64,000 nt of DNA from Seonamhaeicola sediminis. GTDB taxonomy: Bacteria > Bacteroidota > Bacteroidia > Flavobacteriales > Flavobacteriaceae. The translations under genes and the position numbers were made by a program. The notes under the pieces are model-generated. The model ran no database searches. It saw only the letters and a program-made list of their open reading frames with translations, and was not told the DNA's origin. The stretch spans positions 186,001-250,000 of the forward strand of contig NZ_SMZJ02000005.1 of assembly GCF_004358095.2 (NCBI RefSeq), in the 5' to 3' direction. This document shows, piece after piece, positions 27,718-36,650 of this stretch. Each line of letters begins with the position of its first letter. Position 1 is the stretch's first letter.

Positions 27718-29025
27718 TTATATGTATTGGTTGATAATATTTTCAAATAATTCTTGCTTACCACTGGTTAATGGTAATTCGCCATTTTCATTAGCAATGT
27801 CATAAAGTGCTTTCATATCTAATTTCCCTTCTTCAAATGCTTTACCTTTTCCAGAATCAAAAGAACTATATCTTTTAGTTCTCAAGTTTTCATATTGTGA
27901 CGAAGATATGATTTTATCTGCAGTAATTAAAGCACGAGCAAACGTATCGGCACCACCAATATGAGCGTGAAATACATCTTCCATATCTGTAGAATTCCTT
28001 CTGATTTTAGCATCGAAATTAACACCACCACCTTGTAAACCACCAGCTTTTAGGAATACCAACATAGCCTCTGTAGTTTCTTGAATGTTATTTGGGAATT
28101 GATCTGTATCCCATCCGTTTTGGTAATCACCGCGGTTGGCATCAATACTACCCAACATACCGGCGCTAGCAGATACCTCTAATTCATGCTGGAATGTGTG
28201 TTGTGCCAAAGTAGCATGGTTTACTTCAATATTCATTTTGAAATCTTTATCTAAACCATACTCCTTTAAGAATCCAATAGCTGTAGCTGCATCAAAATCA
28301 TACTGATGTTTCATAGGTTCCATTGGTTTTGGTTCTATAAAGAAGGTACCATTAAACCCTTGACCTCTGGCATAATCTCTTGCCATGGTTAGAAGCTGCG
28401 CCATGTGGTCTAATTCACGTTTCATATCCGTATTTAATAACGACATATAACCTTCACGTCCACCCCAGAACACATAATTTTCACCTCCTAAAGCAATCGT
28501 AGCATCTAAGGCTAATTTTATTTGAGCACCGGCTCTAGCAACTACATTAAATTCTGGATTGGTAGCTGCACCATTCATATACCTAGGATTTGAGAAGCAG
28601 TTAGCAGTTCCCCAAAGTAATTTTTTGCCTGTTTCGGTTTGTTTTTCTTTTAGGTAATCAACAATAGTTGCTAATCTTTTCTCAGACTCTGCAAAGGTGG
28701 GAGCTTCTTGAACCAAATCATAGTCATGAAAACAGTAGTAATCAAAACCCATTTTAGAAATAAACTCAAAAGCTGCATCGGCTTTATCTTTTGCCGCTTG
28801 AATAGGGTCTGAAGCTTGATCCCAAGCAAAGTTTTGTGTTCCAGGTCCGAATGGGTCTGACCCTTGCCCACAGAATGTATGCCAATAAGCAATGGCAAAC
28901 TTGAAATGCTCTCGCATAGTTTTACCAGCGACCACTTGATCTGGATTATAGTATTTAAATGCTAAAGGGTTATCAGATTCCTTTCCCTCAAATTTAATGG
29001 CATCAATGCCTTTAAAATATTCCAT
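27718..29025 (-). CDS. xylA: Xylose isomerase
   Basis: Interconverts D-xylose and D-xylulose; metal-dependent TIM-barrel enzyme of the cytoplasm. Class II motifs are clear: FCFHDYD-type catalytic His (YYCFHDYDL), [14 protein letters not shown], the metal-site segment [18 protein letters not shown], and [17 protein letters not shown]. The length of 435 aa is normal for class II XylA. It follows xylB by 11 bp and precedes the symporter, forming the core catabolic operon. Confidence 0.97.
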   Translation of the reverse strand: MEYFKGIDAIKFEGKESDNPLAFKYYNPDQVVAGKTMREHFKFAIAYWHTFCGQGSDPFGPGTQNFAWDQASDPIQAAKDKADAAFEFISKMGFDYYCFHDYDLVQEAPTFAESEKRLATIVDYLKEKQTETGKKLLWGTANCFSNPRYMNGAATNPEFNVVARAGAQIKLALDATIALGGENYVFWGGREGYMSLLNTDMKRELDHMAQLLTMARDYARGQGFNGTFFIEPKPMEPMKHQYDFDAATAIGFLKEYGLDKDFKMNIEVNHATLAQHTFQHELEVSASAGMLGSIDANRGDYQNGWDTDQFPNNIQETTEAMLVFLKAGGLQGGGVNFDAKIRRNSTDMEDVFHAHIGGADTFARALITADKIISSSQYENLRTKRYSSFDSGKGKAFEEGKLDMKALYDIANENGELPLTSGKQELFENIINQYI

Positions 29026-29036
29026 GTTTTTAATTT

Positions 29037-30521
29037 TTATTTATTGTTTAGTATAATTTCTAGTTCATTTTTCCATTTGTTGTAAGCCTTTTGAAAAGGT
29101 TCTTTGTTTTTCAAAGGTGTAAAAGTCATGACGTGATCATTTTTAGTAATTTTTTCTCCGAATTTCTTAAAATCTCCATCTGTTAAACCTGCTGCTCTTG
29201 CAGCACCAACCGCACCTGTTGTGTTGTAAATTTCAATTTCATGACCTATTAAGGTGGCAACTGTATTTGAAAAGATTTCTGCTCTAAATAGGTTATCGTT
29301 TCCAGCTCTTATCACCTTGATTTCGGCATTATCATTTTTTAAAATTTCCATACCGTACACAAATGCAAACGCAATACCTTCTAGAGCAGCTCTACACAAA
29401 TGTGCGTTATTGTGAAGATTTAAATTGAAGTTTAAAAAATGAGCCCCTATGTTTTTACTATTAAGCATACGCTCAGCACCATTACCGAAAGGAATAACTG
29501 TAACACCCTCAGAACCAATGGGAGCCTCAGCCGCCTTGTTATTCATGGCTTCATAAGAATTCATACCAATATTATCCTTCAACCAACGATACATGATTCC
29601 ACAACTATTAATACATAATAATTTGCCAACAGTGGTGTTTTCTGGCGTATAATTAACATGAATAAAATGGTTGATTCTAGAAGATTCTTTCGACTTTAAT
29701 GTGTTGGTTACAGCATAAACCACTCCCGATGTTCCTCCAGTAGCAGCCACTTCGCCATGGTTAAATATATTTAAGGACAAGGCATTGTTGGGTTGATCTC
29801 CAGCTCGATAGGTAACTGGTACACCGGCGGGAATACCCGTTTCCTCTAAAGCCTTTGCGTTAGTAACCCCTTGATTGGAAAAATTATCTACAATGTTAGG
29901 TGTTAGATCTTTATTAATGCCGTAATGATCCAATAAAGATTCAGCTAAGGAATCATTCTTATAATCCCAAAGGATACCTTCGGAAAGGCCATTTTTAGTT
30001 GTGGTAATTTCACCTGTTAATTTATAGGCGATGTAGTCTCCAGGGAGCATAAATTTATAAATCTGCTCATAGATTTCAGGTTCGTTATCTTTTACCCACT
30101 TCAATTTAGAGGCCGTAAAATTTCCTGGTGAATTTAATAAGTGTTTTGCACAGAAATCTTCGCCCAAACCTTTATGAGCCTTTTCGCCAATGTGAACTGC
30201 TCTACTGTCACACCATATAATAGAATTTCTTAATGGTTTTCCATCACTGTCCACTATTACCAATCCATGCATTTGATATGAAATACCAATACCTGATATT
30301 TTTGAAGTATCAGCATTGGTTTCTGCTAAAACTCTTTTAATAGCTTTACAGACGTAAGTCCACCAAAGGTCTGGGTCTTGTTCTGCCCAATCGTTTTGAA
30401 GGGCCTGAATTTCCATTTCGGTGGTTGGTTCGTTTAAGGTTAAAATATTTTCGCCAGAAGCTGCATTTACAAGTGCTACTTTTACTGAGGAGCTACCTAT
30501 GTCTAATCCTATGTAATACAA
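29037..30521 (-). CDS. xylB: Xylulokinase
   Basis: FGGY-family kinase that phosphorylates D-xylulose. The N-terminal phosphate loop [17 protein letters not shown] and the first FGGY signature region [15 protein letters not shown] are present. The catalytic Asp lies in [14 protein letters not shown] and the C-terminal domain starts near [12 protein letters not shown]. The length of 494 aa is normal. It is the first gene of the xyl operon, read leftwards; a 389-bp upstream gap holds a palindromic candidate operator at 30768-30789. Confidence 0.94.
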   Translation of the reverse strand: MYYIGLDIGSSSVKVALVNAASGENILTLNEPTTEMEIQALQNDWAEQDPDLWWTYVCKAIKRVLAETNADTSKISGIGISYQMHGLVIVDSDGKPLRNSIIWCDSRAVHIGEKAHKGLGEDFCAKHLLNSPGNFTASKLKWVKDNEPEIYEQIYKFMLPGDYIAYKLTGEITTTKNGLSEGILWDYKNDSLAESLLDHYGINKDLTPNIVDNFSNQGVTNAKALEETGIPAGVPVTYRAGDQPNNALSLNIFNHGEVAATGGTSGVVYAVTNTLKSKESSRINHFIHVNYTPENTTVGKLLCINSCGIMYRWLKDNIGMNSYEAMNNKAAEAPIGSEGVTVIPFGNGAERMLNSKNIGAHFLNFNLNLHNNAHLCRAALEGIAFAFVYGMEILKNDNAEIKVIRAGNDNLFRAEIFSNTVATLIGHEIEIYNTTGAVGAARAAGLTDGDFKKFGEKITKNDHVMTFTPLKNKEPFQKAYNKWKNELEIILNNK

Positions 30522-30767
30522 ATTTTTAAATTTAATTTTGAGAATTTTGAACTTGAATGGGGGAAGTGTTCAAAATTGATTTTATTCCAATGTTTAAAAG
30601 TATCTATTTATTAGCAATATTTAGGTAAAAACTATAAACTAAATGTAAAGAGAGAACTTATTAACGATGAAATTTTATACTCTAAATAAAGATAATGCAT
30701 AAGCAAAATACCAATATTATCAATGTATTGGAATGTGTTGACTGTTTTAGAAGATTTATAGCATAAG

Positions 30768-30789
30768 TTTACTTAAACCTTTAAGTAAA
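30768..30789. promoter_or_regulatory. 22-bp palindrome, candidate operator of the xyl operon
   Basis: TTTACTTAAA (30768-30777), CC, TTTAAGTAAA (30780-30789): perfect 10-bp arms around 2 bp. It is downstream of the GH88 terminator and about 250 bp upstream of xylB, so it belongs to the xyl regulatory region. A 19-of-22 match lies at 39574-39595. The LacI regulator is the obvious candidate ligand, but LacI sites usually have a central CG, which is absent here. Confidence 0.5.
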
Positions 30790-30811
30790 TTTATGGCATT
30801 GGTAAGAAGCA

Positions 30812-30842
30812 AGAAAAAAACTCCAATCAAAAGATTGAAGCT
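30812..30842 (-). terminator. Rho-independent terminator after the GH88 gene
   Basis: On the minus strand the stem CTTCAATC / GATTGGAG (one G-T pair) with a TTTT loop is followed by T7. It lies about 70 bp after the GH88 stop. Confidence 0.85.
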
Positions 30843-30910
30843 TTTAGCACCTCAAATTATTTTTTTATAAAACTGTATAGTAGACTTACTAGCTTCCTAT
30901 ATCCAGAAAA

Positions 30911-32122
30911 TCATGATTCTTCATTAAGAGCAATATACCTTAATAGTGCCTCGATATAATAATAATCTGTGTAATTAATAGGTGAATCTACTTCAAGACC
31001 ACGCGGATGGAAGCCAACACTATGTTTTAGAATGAAAAAATTATTATCACCAGTTTTAGCCAAATATTCTTCACTTGAAAGTTTAGCAAGAATTTTTTCA
31101 GCAGCCGTGTAATAGGTAGTCTTATTTGGTTCTGTAACGTATTGACTTAACTCAAGAAAGCATGAAGCCATGAGTGCCGCCGCAGATGCATCTCGTTCTG
31201 CATCTGGAATGTTTGGAGCATTGAAATCCCAATAAGGAATTAGGTCCTCGGGTAGATTGGGATGGTTTAAAATAAATCCCGCGATATTTTCAGCTTGCTC
31301 CAAATATTTTGTGTCTTTAGTTTCTCTATAAACCATAGTATAACCGTAGAGCCCCCAACTTTGGCCTCTGGCCCATGCCGATGAATCACTAGTACCTTGA
31401 AAGGTCCCCTGCCAACGAATACTACCATTTATGGTATCATAATCTACAACATGATAACAGCTATAATCTTCTCGGTAATGATTTTTAATAGTTGTTGTTG
31501 CATGTGTAGTTGCAATATCATAAAACTCCTTATTGTTGGTTTCTTTGGCTGCCCAAAATAACAACTCAAGATTCATCATGTTATCAATTATAACAGGGAA
31601 CTGCCAACCCATTCGTGCGCCCCAACTCCACGAAAGTGTGGTTTTGGTTACTGGGTTATACCTGCTAGCTAGCGTTTTGGCTCCAATTTTCAGAATCTCC
31701 TTATATTCTTTATTGCCAGTAAGGCGAAGACCATTTCCAAAGCTACAGTATAGCATAAAACCAATGTCGTGTGTGCCAGTATAGGTTTTAATGGTATCTA
31801 GAGGAGCATTTGTAGTCTCAGCCATTTCTCTAAATTTTTCCAGACCCGAATAATCGTATAAATACCAAAGTGAACCAGGGAAAAATCCACTGGTCCATCC
31901 AGTGGGAGGTGTCCAACGGGTCCTTCCATCTTCATGTGTACTGGTTGGATATTTGGCTCTATCTGAAATAGAATTATACATTAGTTCATACTGTACCAAG
32001 GCTGTATCTAAAGCTTGTTTTGCTTGTTCTACAGAAAACACTTGTCTTTTTTTAGAGGTAGTACAACACCCTAACATTAAAATAAAAAAGGCAGCAATAG
32101 CACATTGGAATAAGTTCTTCAT
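30911..32122 (-). CDS. Glycoside hydrolase family 88 unsaturated uronyl hydrolase, lipoprotein
   Basis: (Alpha/alpha)6-barrel hydrolase that removes the 4,5-unsaturated uronic acid left by polysaccharide lyases. I start it at the ATG at 32122 (MKNLFQC), because this gives a clean signal peptide with lipobox FILMLGC; the frame stays open upstream to 32266 but those residues look non-coding. The protein has 403 aa. Motifs consistent with the family are THDIGFMLYCSFGNG and VIIDNMMNLELLFWA, whose Asp residues are the candidate catalytic pair, and ARGQSWGLYG. Being next to xylose genes, it may serve degradation of a uronate- and xylose-containing polymer such as ulvan or glucuronoxylan (inference). 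Confidence 0.88.
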   Translation of the reverse strand: MKNLFQCAIAAFFILMLGCCTTSKKRQVFSVEQAKQALDTALVQYELMYNSISDRAKYPTSTHEDGRTRWTPPTGWTSGFFPGSLWYLYDYSGLEKFREMAETTNAPLDTIKTYTGTHDIGFMLYCSFGNGLRLTGNKEYKEILKIGAKTLASRYNPVTKTTLSWSWGARMGWQFPVIIDNMMNLELLFWAAKETNNKEFYDIATTHATTTIKNHYREDYSCYHVVDYDTINGSIRWQGTFQGTSDSSAWARGQSWGLYGYTMVYRETKDTKYLEQAENIAGFILNHPNLPEDLIPYWDFNAPNIPDAERDASAAALMASCFLELSQYVTEPNKTTYYTAAEKILAKLSSEEYLAKTGDNNFFILKHSVGFHPRGLEVDSPINYTDYYYIEALLRYIALNEES

Positions 32123-32566
32123 TTTTACATTGTTGTTAAATCGTCCTAAAAATAATAAAATCATGTTATTGGTGTGAGTTTTCTTTAAAGTAGTTAGGTG
32201 AAAACATAAAAAAAGGACAAGCCTATGAAATAGATTTGCCATTAGAGTACCAAAGGCGGGACTCAAACCAGTTACCTTCGGGTTATGAGTTCTGCGTTCT
32301 TATTTTTTTTAACCTCATTTACTGGGCTTAAGGCTTAAAAACCCTTCTTTTATAAAATCATTTTGCTAAACTCTGGATTCTTTTAGAAAATTGTATTTCT
32401 ACCAATTTCCAAAACCCTTGAAATATCATTAATACCAAAACTATTTACCATTAATTTATAGATTACGATTTCTATTGTAGAAATATATACCCTAATTTGA
32501 TGTACTACCTAACAGATAGAACTTAAAATTCATTGAATGATAAACATCTCAATTTTTTACACGTAA
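32123..32566. other. Intergenic region with a tRNA-like remnant
   Basis: 444 bp between the GH88 start and the TPR gene of the next operon. It contains a degenerate tRNA 3' part (32248-32303), a poly-T tract near 32302-32310, and a small perfect hairpin ATTTCTA-TTG-TAGAAAT at 32468-32484. No convincing open reading frame or exact promoter box was seen. Confidence 0.6.
32248..32303 (-). pseudogene. Degenerate 3' part of a tRNA-Met-like gene
   Basis: On the minus strand the sequence runs GCAGAACTCATAACCCGAAG, then GTAACTGGTTTGAGTCCCGC, then CTTTGGTA. It resembles the anticodon arm (anticodon CAT in CTCATAA), variable loop and T arm (TTTGAGTCC) plus the acceptor 3' strand of a Met tRNA. The anticodon and T stems do not pair fully and no 5' half (D arm, acceptor 5' strand) is visible upstream. 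It is most likely a decayed tRNA or an old attachment-site fragment. Confidence 0.45.
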
Positions 32567-33196
32567 TTAACTACTCGCCAAAGCAAGGCCATCAGTCGCT
32601 GACGCATCTTTTGGTTTGTTGAGCAATACTTTTTGAAACAAATCTTTTGCTTCCTTTTTATTACCAAGCTTAAGCTTTGTCCAAGCATAGATTAACAAGC
32701 CATCATAATCAAATGGGTATAAATCTACAATTTGTTTAAAGTAGGCTATCGCCTTGTCATATTGCAAGCGGTTATAATAAATGGTACCCAAATAATACAT
32801 GGCTTTTGTATTATGAGGTGAGTTTTCTAAAATTTGGTTGTACACCACTATAACCTCATCCCAACGTCCTAAAGCAGTTAAAGGGAAAATATAGCCAAAT
32901 TTAGGTTCGTCTGCATAAGGCATCAGTTCCATAGATTTTTGATAAAATGCTATAGATTCGTTAAAACTACCTGCCATATAATTTAGCCATCCTAAGCGTA
33001 AATTAATTTCATAAGTATCTTCTTGGTATACCGTTTTAAGTTCGTTGATGGACAATTGAAAGTCGCCATTGGCTTCTAAGGTATAACTTTTTCTAAAGGC
33101 GTCTTGTAATTCTGTAAAATTCTGCTGTGCAACCATATAAGACGTTCCACAAAAGGCAAATATGCCAATGACTATTGTTTTTCTTAAAGTACCCAT
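32567..33196 (-). CDS. Secreted tetratricopeptide repeat protein
   Basis: A 209-aa protein with a signal peptide (RKTIVIGIFAFCGTSYMVAQ) and about four to five TPR units, such as LGWLNYMAGSFNESIAFYQKSMEL, AMYYLGTIYYNRLQYDKAIAYFKQ and LLIYAWTKLKLGNKKEAKDLF. TPR proteins act as protein-protein scaffolds. It is the last gene of the six-gene operon; its start overlaps the preceding beta-barrel gene by 13 bp. The role is unknown; it probably assembles with the TPR/barrel protein in the periplasm. Confidence 0.8.
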   Translation of the reverse strand: MGTLRKTIVIGIFAFCGTSYMVAQQNFTELQDAFRKSYTLEANGDFQLSINELKTVYQEDTYEINLRLGWLNYMAGSFNESIAFYQKSMELMPYADEPKFGYIFPLTALGRWDEVIVVYNQILENSPHNTKAMYYLGTIYYNRLQYDKAIAYFKQIVDLYPFDYDGLLIYAWTKLKLGNKKEAKDLFQKVLLNKPKDASATDGLALASS

Positions 33197-34464
33197 GTGA
33201 TTGCTGCTGTTATATTTTGTTGATTAAATTCGAAGGTTTTTGATATTATTTCAAAATTACCATCATAATAATTGGATTCCATGTTCATAAATGAATAGCT
33301 TACTTTTAATACTAAATGTTTCCCGAAATATTTAAATGAACCACCAAATTCGTTTAATGCGGTTGCCGGTTGATTGTAAACTATGGCTCCGTTGTTGGCA
33401 ATAAAATTATTCATATTGCCTACGGTTCCAAAACCAGTTAGTGCGATTTTATTTAGCGTTACTGCCAGACCTGCTGTAAAAACCATGTTAGATTCCGAAT
33501 CTTGACTTTTGTATTGTAGCGACCCAAAAGGCACCACTGATGTACTTCCTAAAGGATATACCGACATCGCATAACCCATTTGAAATTGATTAAAACCATT
33601 TAAATTAGAAACCGACATATTGATACTGTTTATAATTAAATAGGACGCCTTAGTTATCGCACCACCAAAAACCATATTGTTATACTTAATTTTTGAATCT
33701 GATGTTGCTGTATTCAGATTATCGTAATCTCCAAAAATGGCATTTAAATAGGTGTCTAAATACCATCTGTTACCAAGTGCAATCGTAACGTCACCATAAT
33801 AGCGATATTCCATTACTTTATAAGTTCCATTTTGTAAAACACTCCCTATGTTTGTTTGCTTTACAGAATTAGCAGGCACCAAAGTAAACTGATGAAATAG
33901 ATTTAGTCCTTTTGATATGGGATGACTCATACCTAAAGAATACATTTCGTATTTTTCAGGAATAATACGAAAATGATCTGTCTGTCCATTAGCATTTGAT
34001 TTTAACTGCGTATCGTAATCTAAATTGTTAGCTGCCAAAACATTAAAGCTAATGCTACTTACAACAGGCAAATCGAGCTTTATTTCATCTTTTAATGCTT
34101 TTGACATTTTAGAGTAAAATAAACGACTTTCCATTTCTAATCCGCTATAACGATAGGCCCAATACAAATAGTCTTGTACCACAACGTTTTTTGGATCTAA
34201 AGCATAGGCTTCTTCTAAAAACCGAATGGCACTAAACATTTTATTTTCTTTAAAATACGCTATTCCTATTCTTACTTTTAAGTAGTAGAAATCAACTCCC
34301 TCTGCTATAGATTGTTTTCCCAATGTTATAATTGGTTTCCAATCTTGTTTTAAAAATAAGGCATAGGTCGTACTATCTACATCCTTAATAGATAATGGCG
34401 TTTTTTGTGCATTGGCGGCTGCTACAAACCACAAAAGTACTATGCATACAAAGTATTTTTCCAT
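33184..34464 (-). CDS. TPR plus outer-membrane beta-barrel protein (YaiO-like)
   Basis: A 426-aa protein with signal peptide (VLLWFVAAANAQ, cleavage near residue 20), a TPR region to about residue 125, and a C-terminal region of alternating aromatic beta strands ending in QQNITAAITWVL, characteristic of an outer-membrane barrel. The layout recalls YaiO-type outer-membrane proteins, which occur with exopolysaccharide or envelope systems. It overlaps the gene for the urea-transporter/M23 fusion by 25 bp and the TPR gene by 13 bp. It may be the outer-membrane exit or anchor of the operon's product. Confidence 0.75.
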   Translation of the reverse strand: MEKYFVCIVLLWFVAAANAQKTPLSIKDVDSTTYALFLKQDWKPIITLGKQSIAEGVDFYYLKVRIGIAYFKENKMFSAIRFLEEAYALDPKNVVVQDYLYWAYRYSGLEMESRLFYSKMSKALKDEIKLDLPVVSSISFNVLAANNLDYDTQLKSNANGQTDHFRIIPEKYEMYSLGMSHPISKGLNLFHQFTLVPANSVKQTNIGSVLQNGTYKVMEYRYYGDVTIALGNRWYLDTYLNAIFGDYDNLNTATSDSKIKYNNMVFGGAITKASYLIINSINMSVSNLNGFNQFQMGYAMSVYPLGSTSVVPFGSLQYKSQDSESNMVFTAGLAVTLNKIALTGFGTVGNMNNFIANNGAIVYNQPATALNEFGGSFKYFGKHLVLKVSYSFMNMESNYYDGNFEIISKTFEFNQQNITAAITWVL

Positions 34465-36650
34465 TTTAATATTATTTTGGATTTTTTGGAAGTATCACAG
34501 TGTATATTAATTTCTCTGTTTTTATGTACTACTATTTCTGACGAAAAAAGTGATACCTTGTGATGACCTACTATTTTAGACTTCAATTCAATTTTTTCAG
34601 AATTAAAGGTTTGTTCAGGTTCTATGTATGAAAGATTATAATTTCCTTTTAAAAAAATACCGAAAGGCACTAAAAAATCTTGAATGGTTAACATAGGAAA
34701 GCGGTATAAATGATGTACTGGAAATCTGGTCGCCACCGAAAGGTCAGAATGCTCACTTAAAACCACTTTATACAAACTACTATAGAAATAAAACAAGGCA
34801 CTTTTTTTAGAACCTATATAATTTAATGCCGAAAATGTTTTACCATTATTTTCATAATATAATTTTGCATTAGTGTTTAAACAATTTAAAAAGGATTGGT
34901 TATAAATATCAATTTCATTTCTTATTGTAAATAGTACTGGCTTGTTAAATGCATTAGCCATACTTAATTGAAACTCATCTCCCGGACTCCATTTAAAAGC
35001 CGATTGTAAAATTGGCGAGATTGAAATATTTAACAATGTATCCTGTTCTTTTGGAATCCCTTTTTGAACAAAATTTAACTTAGATACATTATCTACTAAA
35101 TACTCTGATAAAGGCCAAAATAATGTTGCTCCTCCAATTTTTGAAGTACCTTGTAATTGAAAATGCAAATGCGGATACGGCGAGCGTCCGGAATTGCCGC
35201 ATTTACCAATATACTGTCCTTCAACCACAACATCTCCAATATTAACGTCTATAGAGCCCTTTTTTAAATGACTTAGTTTTGAAAATAAATAATTTTCGTG
35301 TTGCAGCACAACCGTATTCCCCCAATTTTGCAATGTGTTTGTTGCTCCTATTTCATTATCTTCAACCGTGTTAAGTACATTAACAACAGTTCCTAATGCT
35401 GGTGCCACAACAGGCTTATCATAACAGTAATAATCAGTTACCAACAAACCCTCTCCACTAAACTCTTTACTTGAAGCCTCGTCTTTAATAATAAAATCCC
35501 AAGCAAAACGGAAAAAGTCTTTATGGGTATATTTCCCATTATGTGCTTGATTCACCGTCCATTTTCCCATAAAAGGTAACCGAATTGGTACTGTAAATGC
35601 TGCATATTTTTTAGCCGGCTGACTGTCGAATAAATAAGCATTAGTTTCGGGGTTTTTTAGATGAACCAGCGTTAAAATTGGTCCCTTTGTTTGATCATAA
35701 CGAATTTTTAAGGCGTACAATACACCAATCATTATCACATTAAAAGGTAAAGAGTATGCCGATAATTCAAAATACATAAAAAGACGATCTGAACCTATTG
35801 TAGTTACAACCAATACTGGGATTAATAACAAGCTCAACAAAAAAGATTGTCGTGATGGAATTAAAAAATAACCACCAATCGCAATTGCCGAAAGAATAAA
35901 ATTAAACCCATAATAGGTGTAATTTAAAGAACCTGTATACATTCCTAAATAGGAATACATTCCATAAGCCACAAAAAAGCCAACTAGTGATAACAGAAAA
36001 TTCACTCTAGAATGAATTAACAAGCCTAATGATATCAGTACTCCGGATAGTATATTAAACTGAAAGAAAATAGCGCCAAGAGACAAAAAATAGGTATCAA
36101 AACCTGTGTCTTCAAAAAAGGAACTTAAGCCTTCCATCACAGAAACGAGTACATCTCCACCCATTTTAAAATACATATTAGATGGGTATAATGTTTCCAT
36201 ATTTAATGCCACATTAGTAAAAGATGGAAATGCCAAAAGCAATAACCACATGCCTACTAAAAACGGAATACTTAAAAAGGGTATACCGTATTTAGCAAAA
36301 ATTCCCATAAAAAACACAGCACTAAAAAAGGCAATAGCTGCTCCTGCAACAATAAGCAAAAGGACTTCTAATCCTGGCGCAAAATAAGTGCCAATACCTA
36401 ATCCCACTAATAAGGCATTAAAACTGTACAGTCCTTTTTCTGTTGTGATTTCTGAATAATCAAATAGTTGAGCTAAAGCAATGGCTGTTAAAACAGCAAT
36501 TAAACCGCTTAAACCTGTCCACCATTCTATAAAACTAACTACTATTAAAATTGAAGCTAAAATTTTATTTTCTGTAAAAAAAATTTGAGAATAGCTCGTT
36601 AGTGTTGCTTCTAAAAGAAATTTACTTTTTTTTAATAGCTTGTCTTTCAT
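34440..36650 (-). CDS. Urea-transporter-like membrane domain fused to M23 (LytM) peptidase domain
   Basis: Fusion of 736 aa. Residues about 15-320 form a polytopic domain like SLC14/UT urea channels: SYSQIFFTENKILASILI, GLYSFNALLVGLGIG (family form GxxxYNxxLVGL) and YGIPFLSIPFLVGMWLL. Residues about 370-530 are an M23/LytM domain with GNTVVLQHENYLFSKLSHLKKG, GQYIGKCGNSGRSPYPHLHF and HLH near 492-494. The upstream Asp is seen in RFAWDFIIKD, but the canonical first His before it is missing, so catalysis is uncertain. The C-terminal 200 residues are beta-rich and unknown. The start overlaps the decarboxylase stop. Function unknown. Confidence 0.82.
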   Translation of the reverse strand: MKDKLLKKSKFLLEATLTSYSQIFFTENKILASILIVVSFIEWWTGLSGLIAVLTAIALAQLFDYSEITTEKGLYSFNALLVGLGIGTYFAPGLEVLLLIVAGAAIAFFSAVFFMGIFAKYGIPFLSIPFLVGMWLLLLAFPSFTNVALNMETLYPSNMYFKMGGDVLVSVMEGLSSFFEDTGFDTYFLSLGAIFFQFNILSGVLISLGLLIHSRVNFLLSLVGFFVAYGMYSYLGMYTGSLNYTYYGFNFILSAIAIGGYFLIPSRQSFLLSLLLIPVLVVTTIGSDRLFMYFELSAYSLPFNVIMIGVLYALKIRYDQTKGPILTLVHLKNPETNAYLFDSQPAKKYAAFTVPIRLPFMGKWTVNQAHNGKYTHKDFFRFAWDFIIKDEASSKEFSGEGLLVTDYYCYDKPVVAPALGTVVNVLNTVEDNEIGATNTLQNWGNTVVLQHENYLFSKLSHLKKGSIDVNIGDVVVEGQYIGKCGNSGRSPYPHLHFQLQGTSKIGGATLFWPLSEYLVDNVSKLNFVQKGIPKEQDTLLNISISPILQSAFKWSPGDEFQLSMANAFNKPVLFTIRNEIDIYNQSFLNCLNTNAKLYYENNGKTFSALNYIGSKKSALFYFYSSLYKVVLSEHSDLSVATRFPVHHLYRFPMLTIQDFLVPFGIFLKGNYNLSYIEPEQTFNSEKIELKSKIVGHHKVSLFSSEIVVHKNREINIHCDTSKKSKIILKWKNTLYA

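Larger units (their letters stand above)
30522..30910. other. Intergenic region upstream of xylB
   Basis: 389 bp with no gene. Working leftwards from the GH88 stop it holds a terminator (30812-30842) and the 22-bp palindrome at 30768-30789. Between that palindrome and the xylB start I see no exact TAnnTTTG box. Confidence 0.7.

Noticed and set aside
32123-32266. N-terminal extension of the GH88 frame
   Set aside because: The residues before the ATG at 32122 do not look like protein and would hide a clean lipoprotein signal peptide; the stretch also runs up to a tRNA-like remnant.
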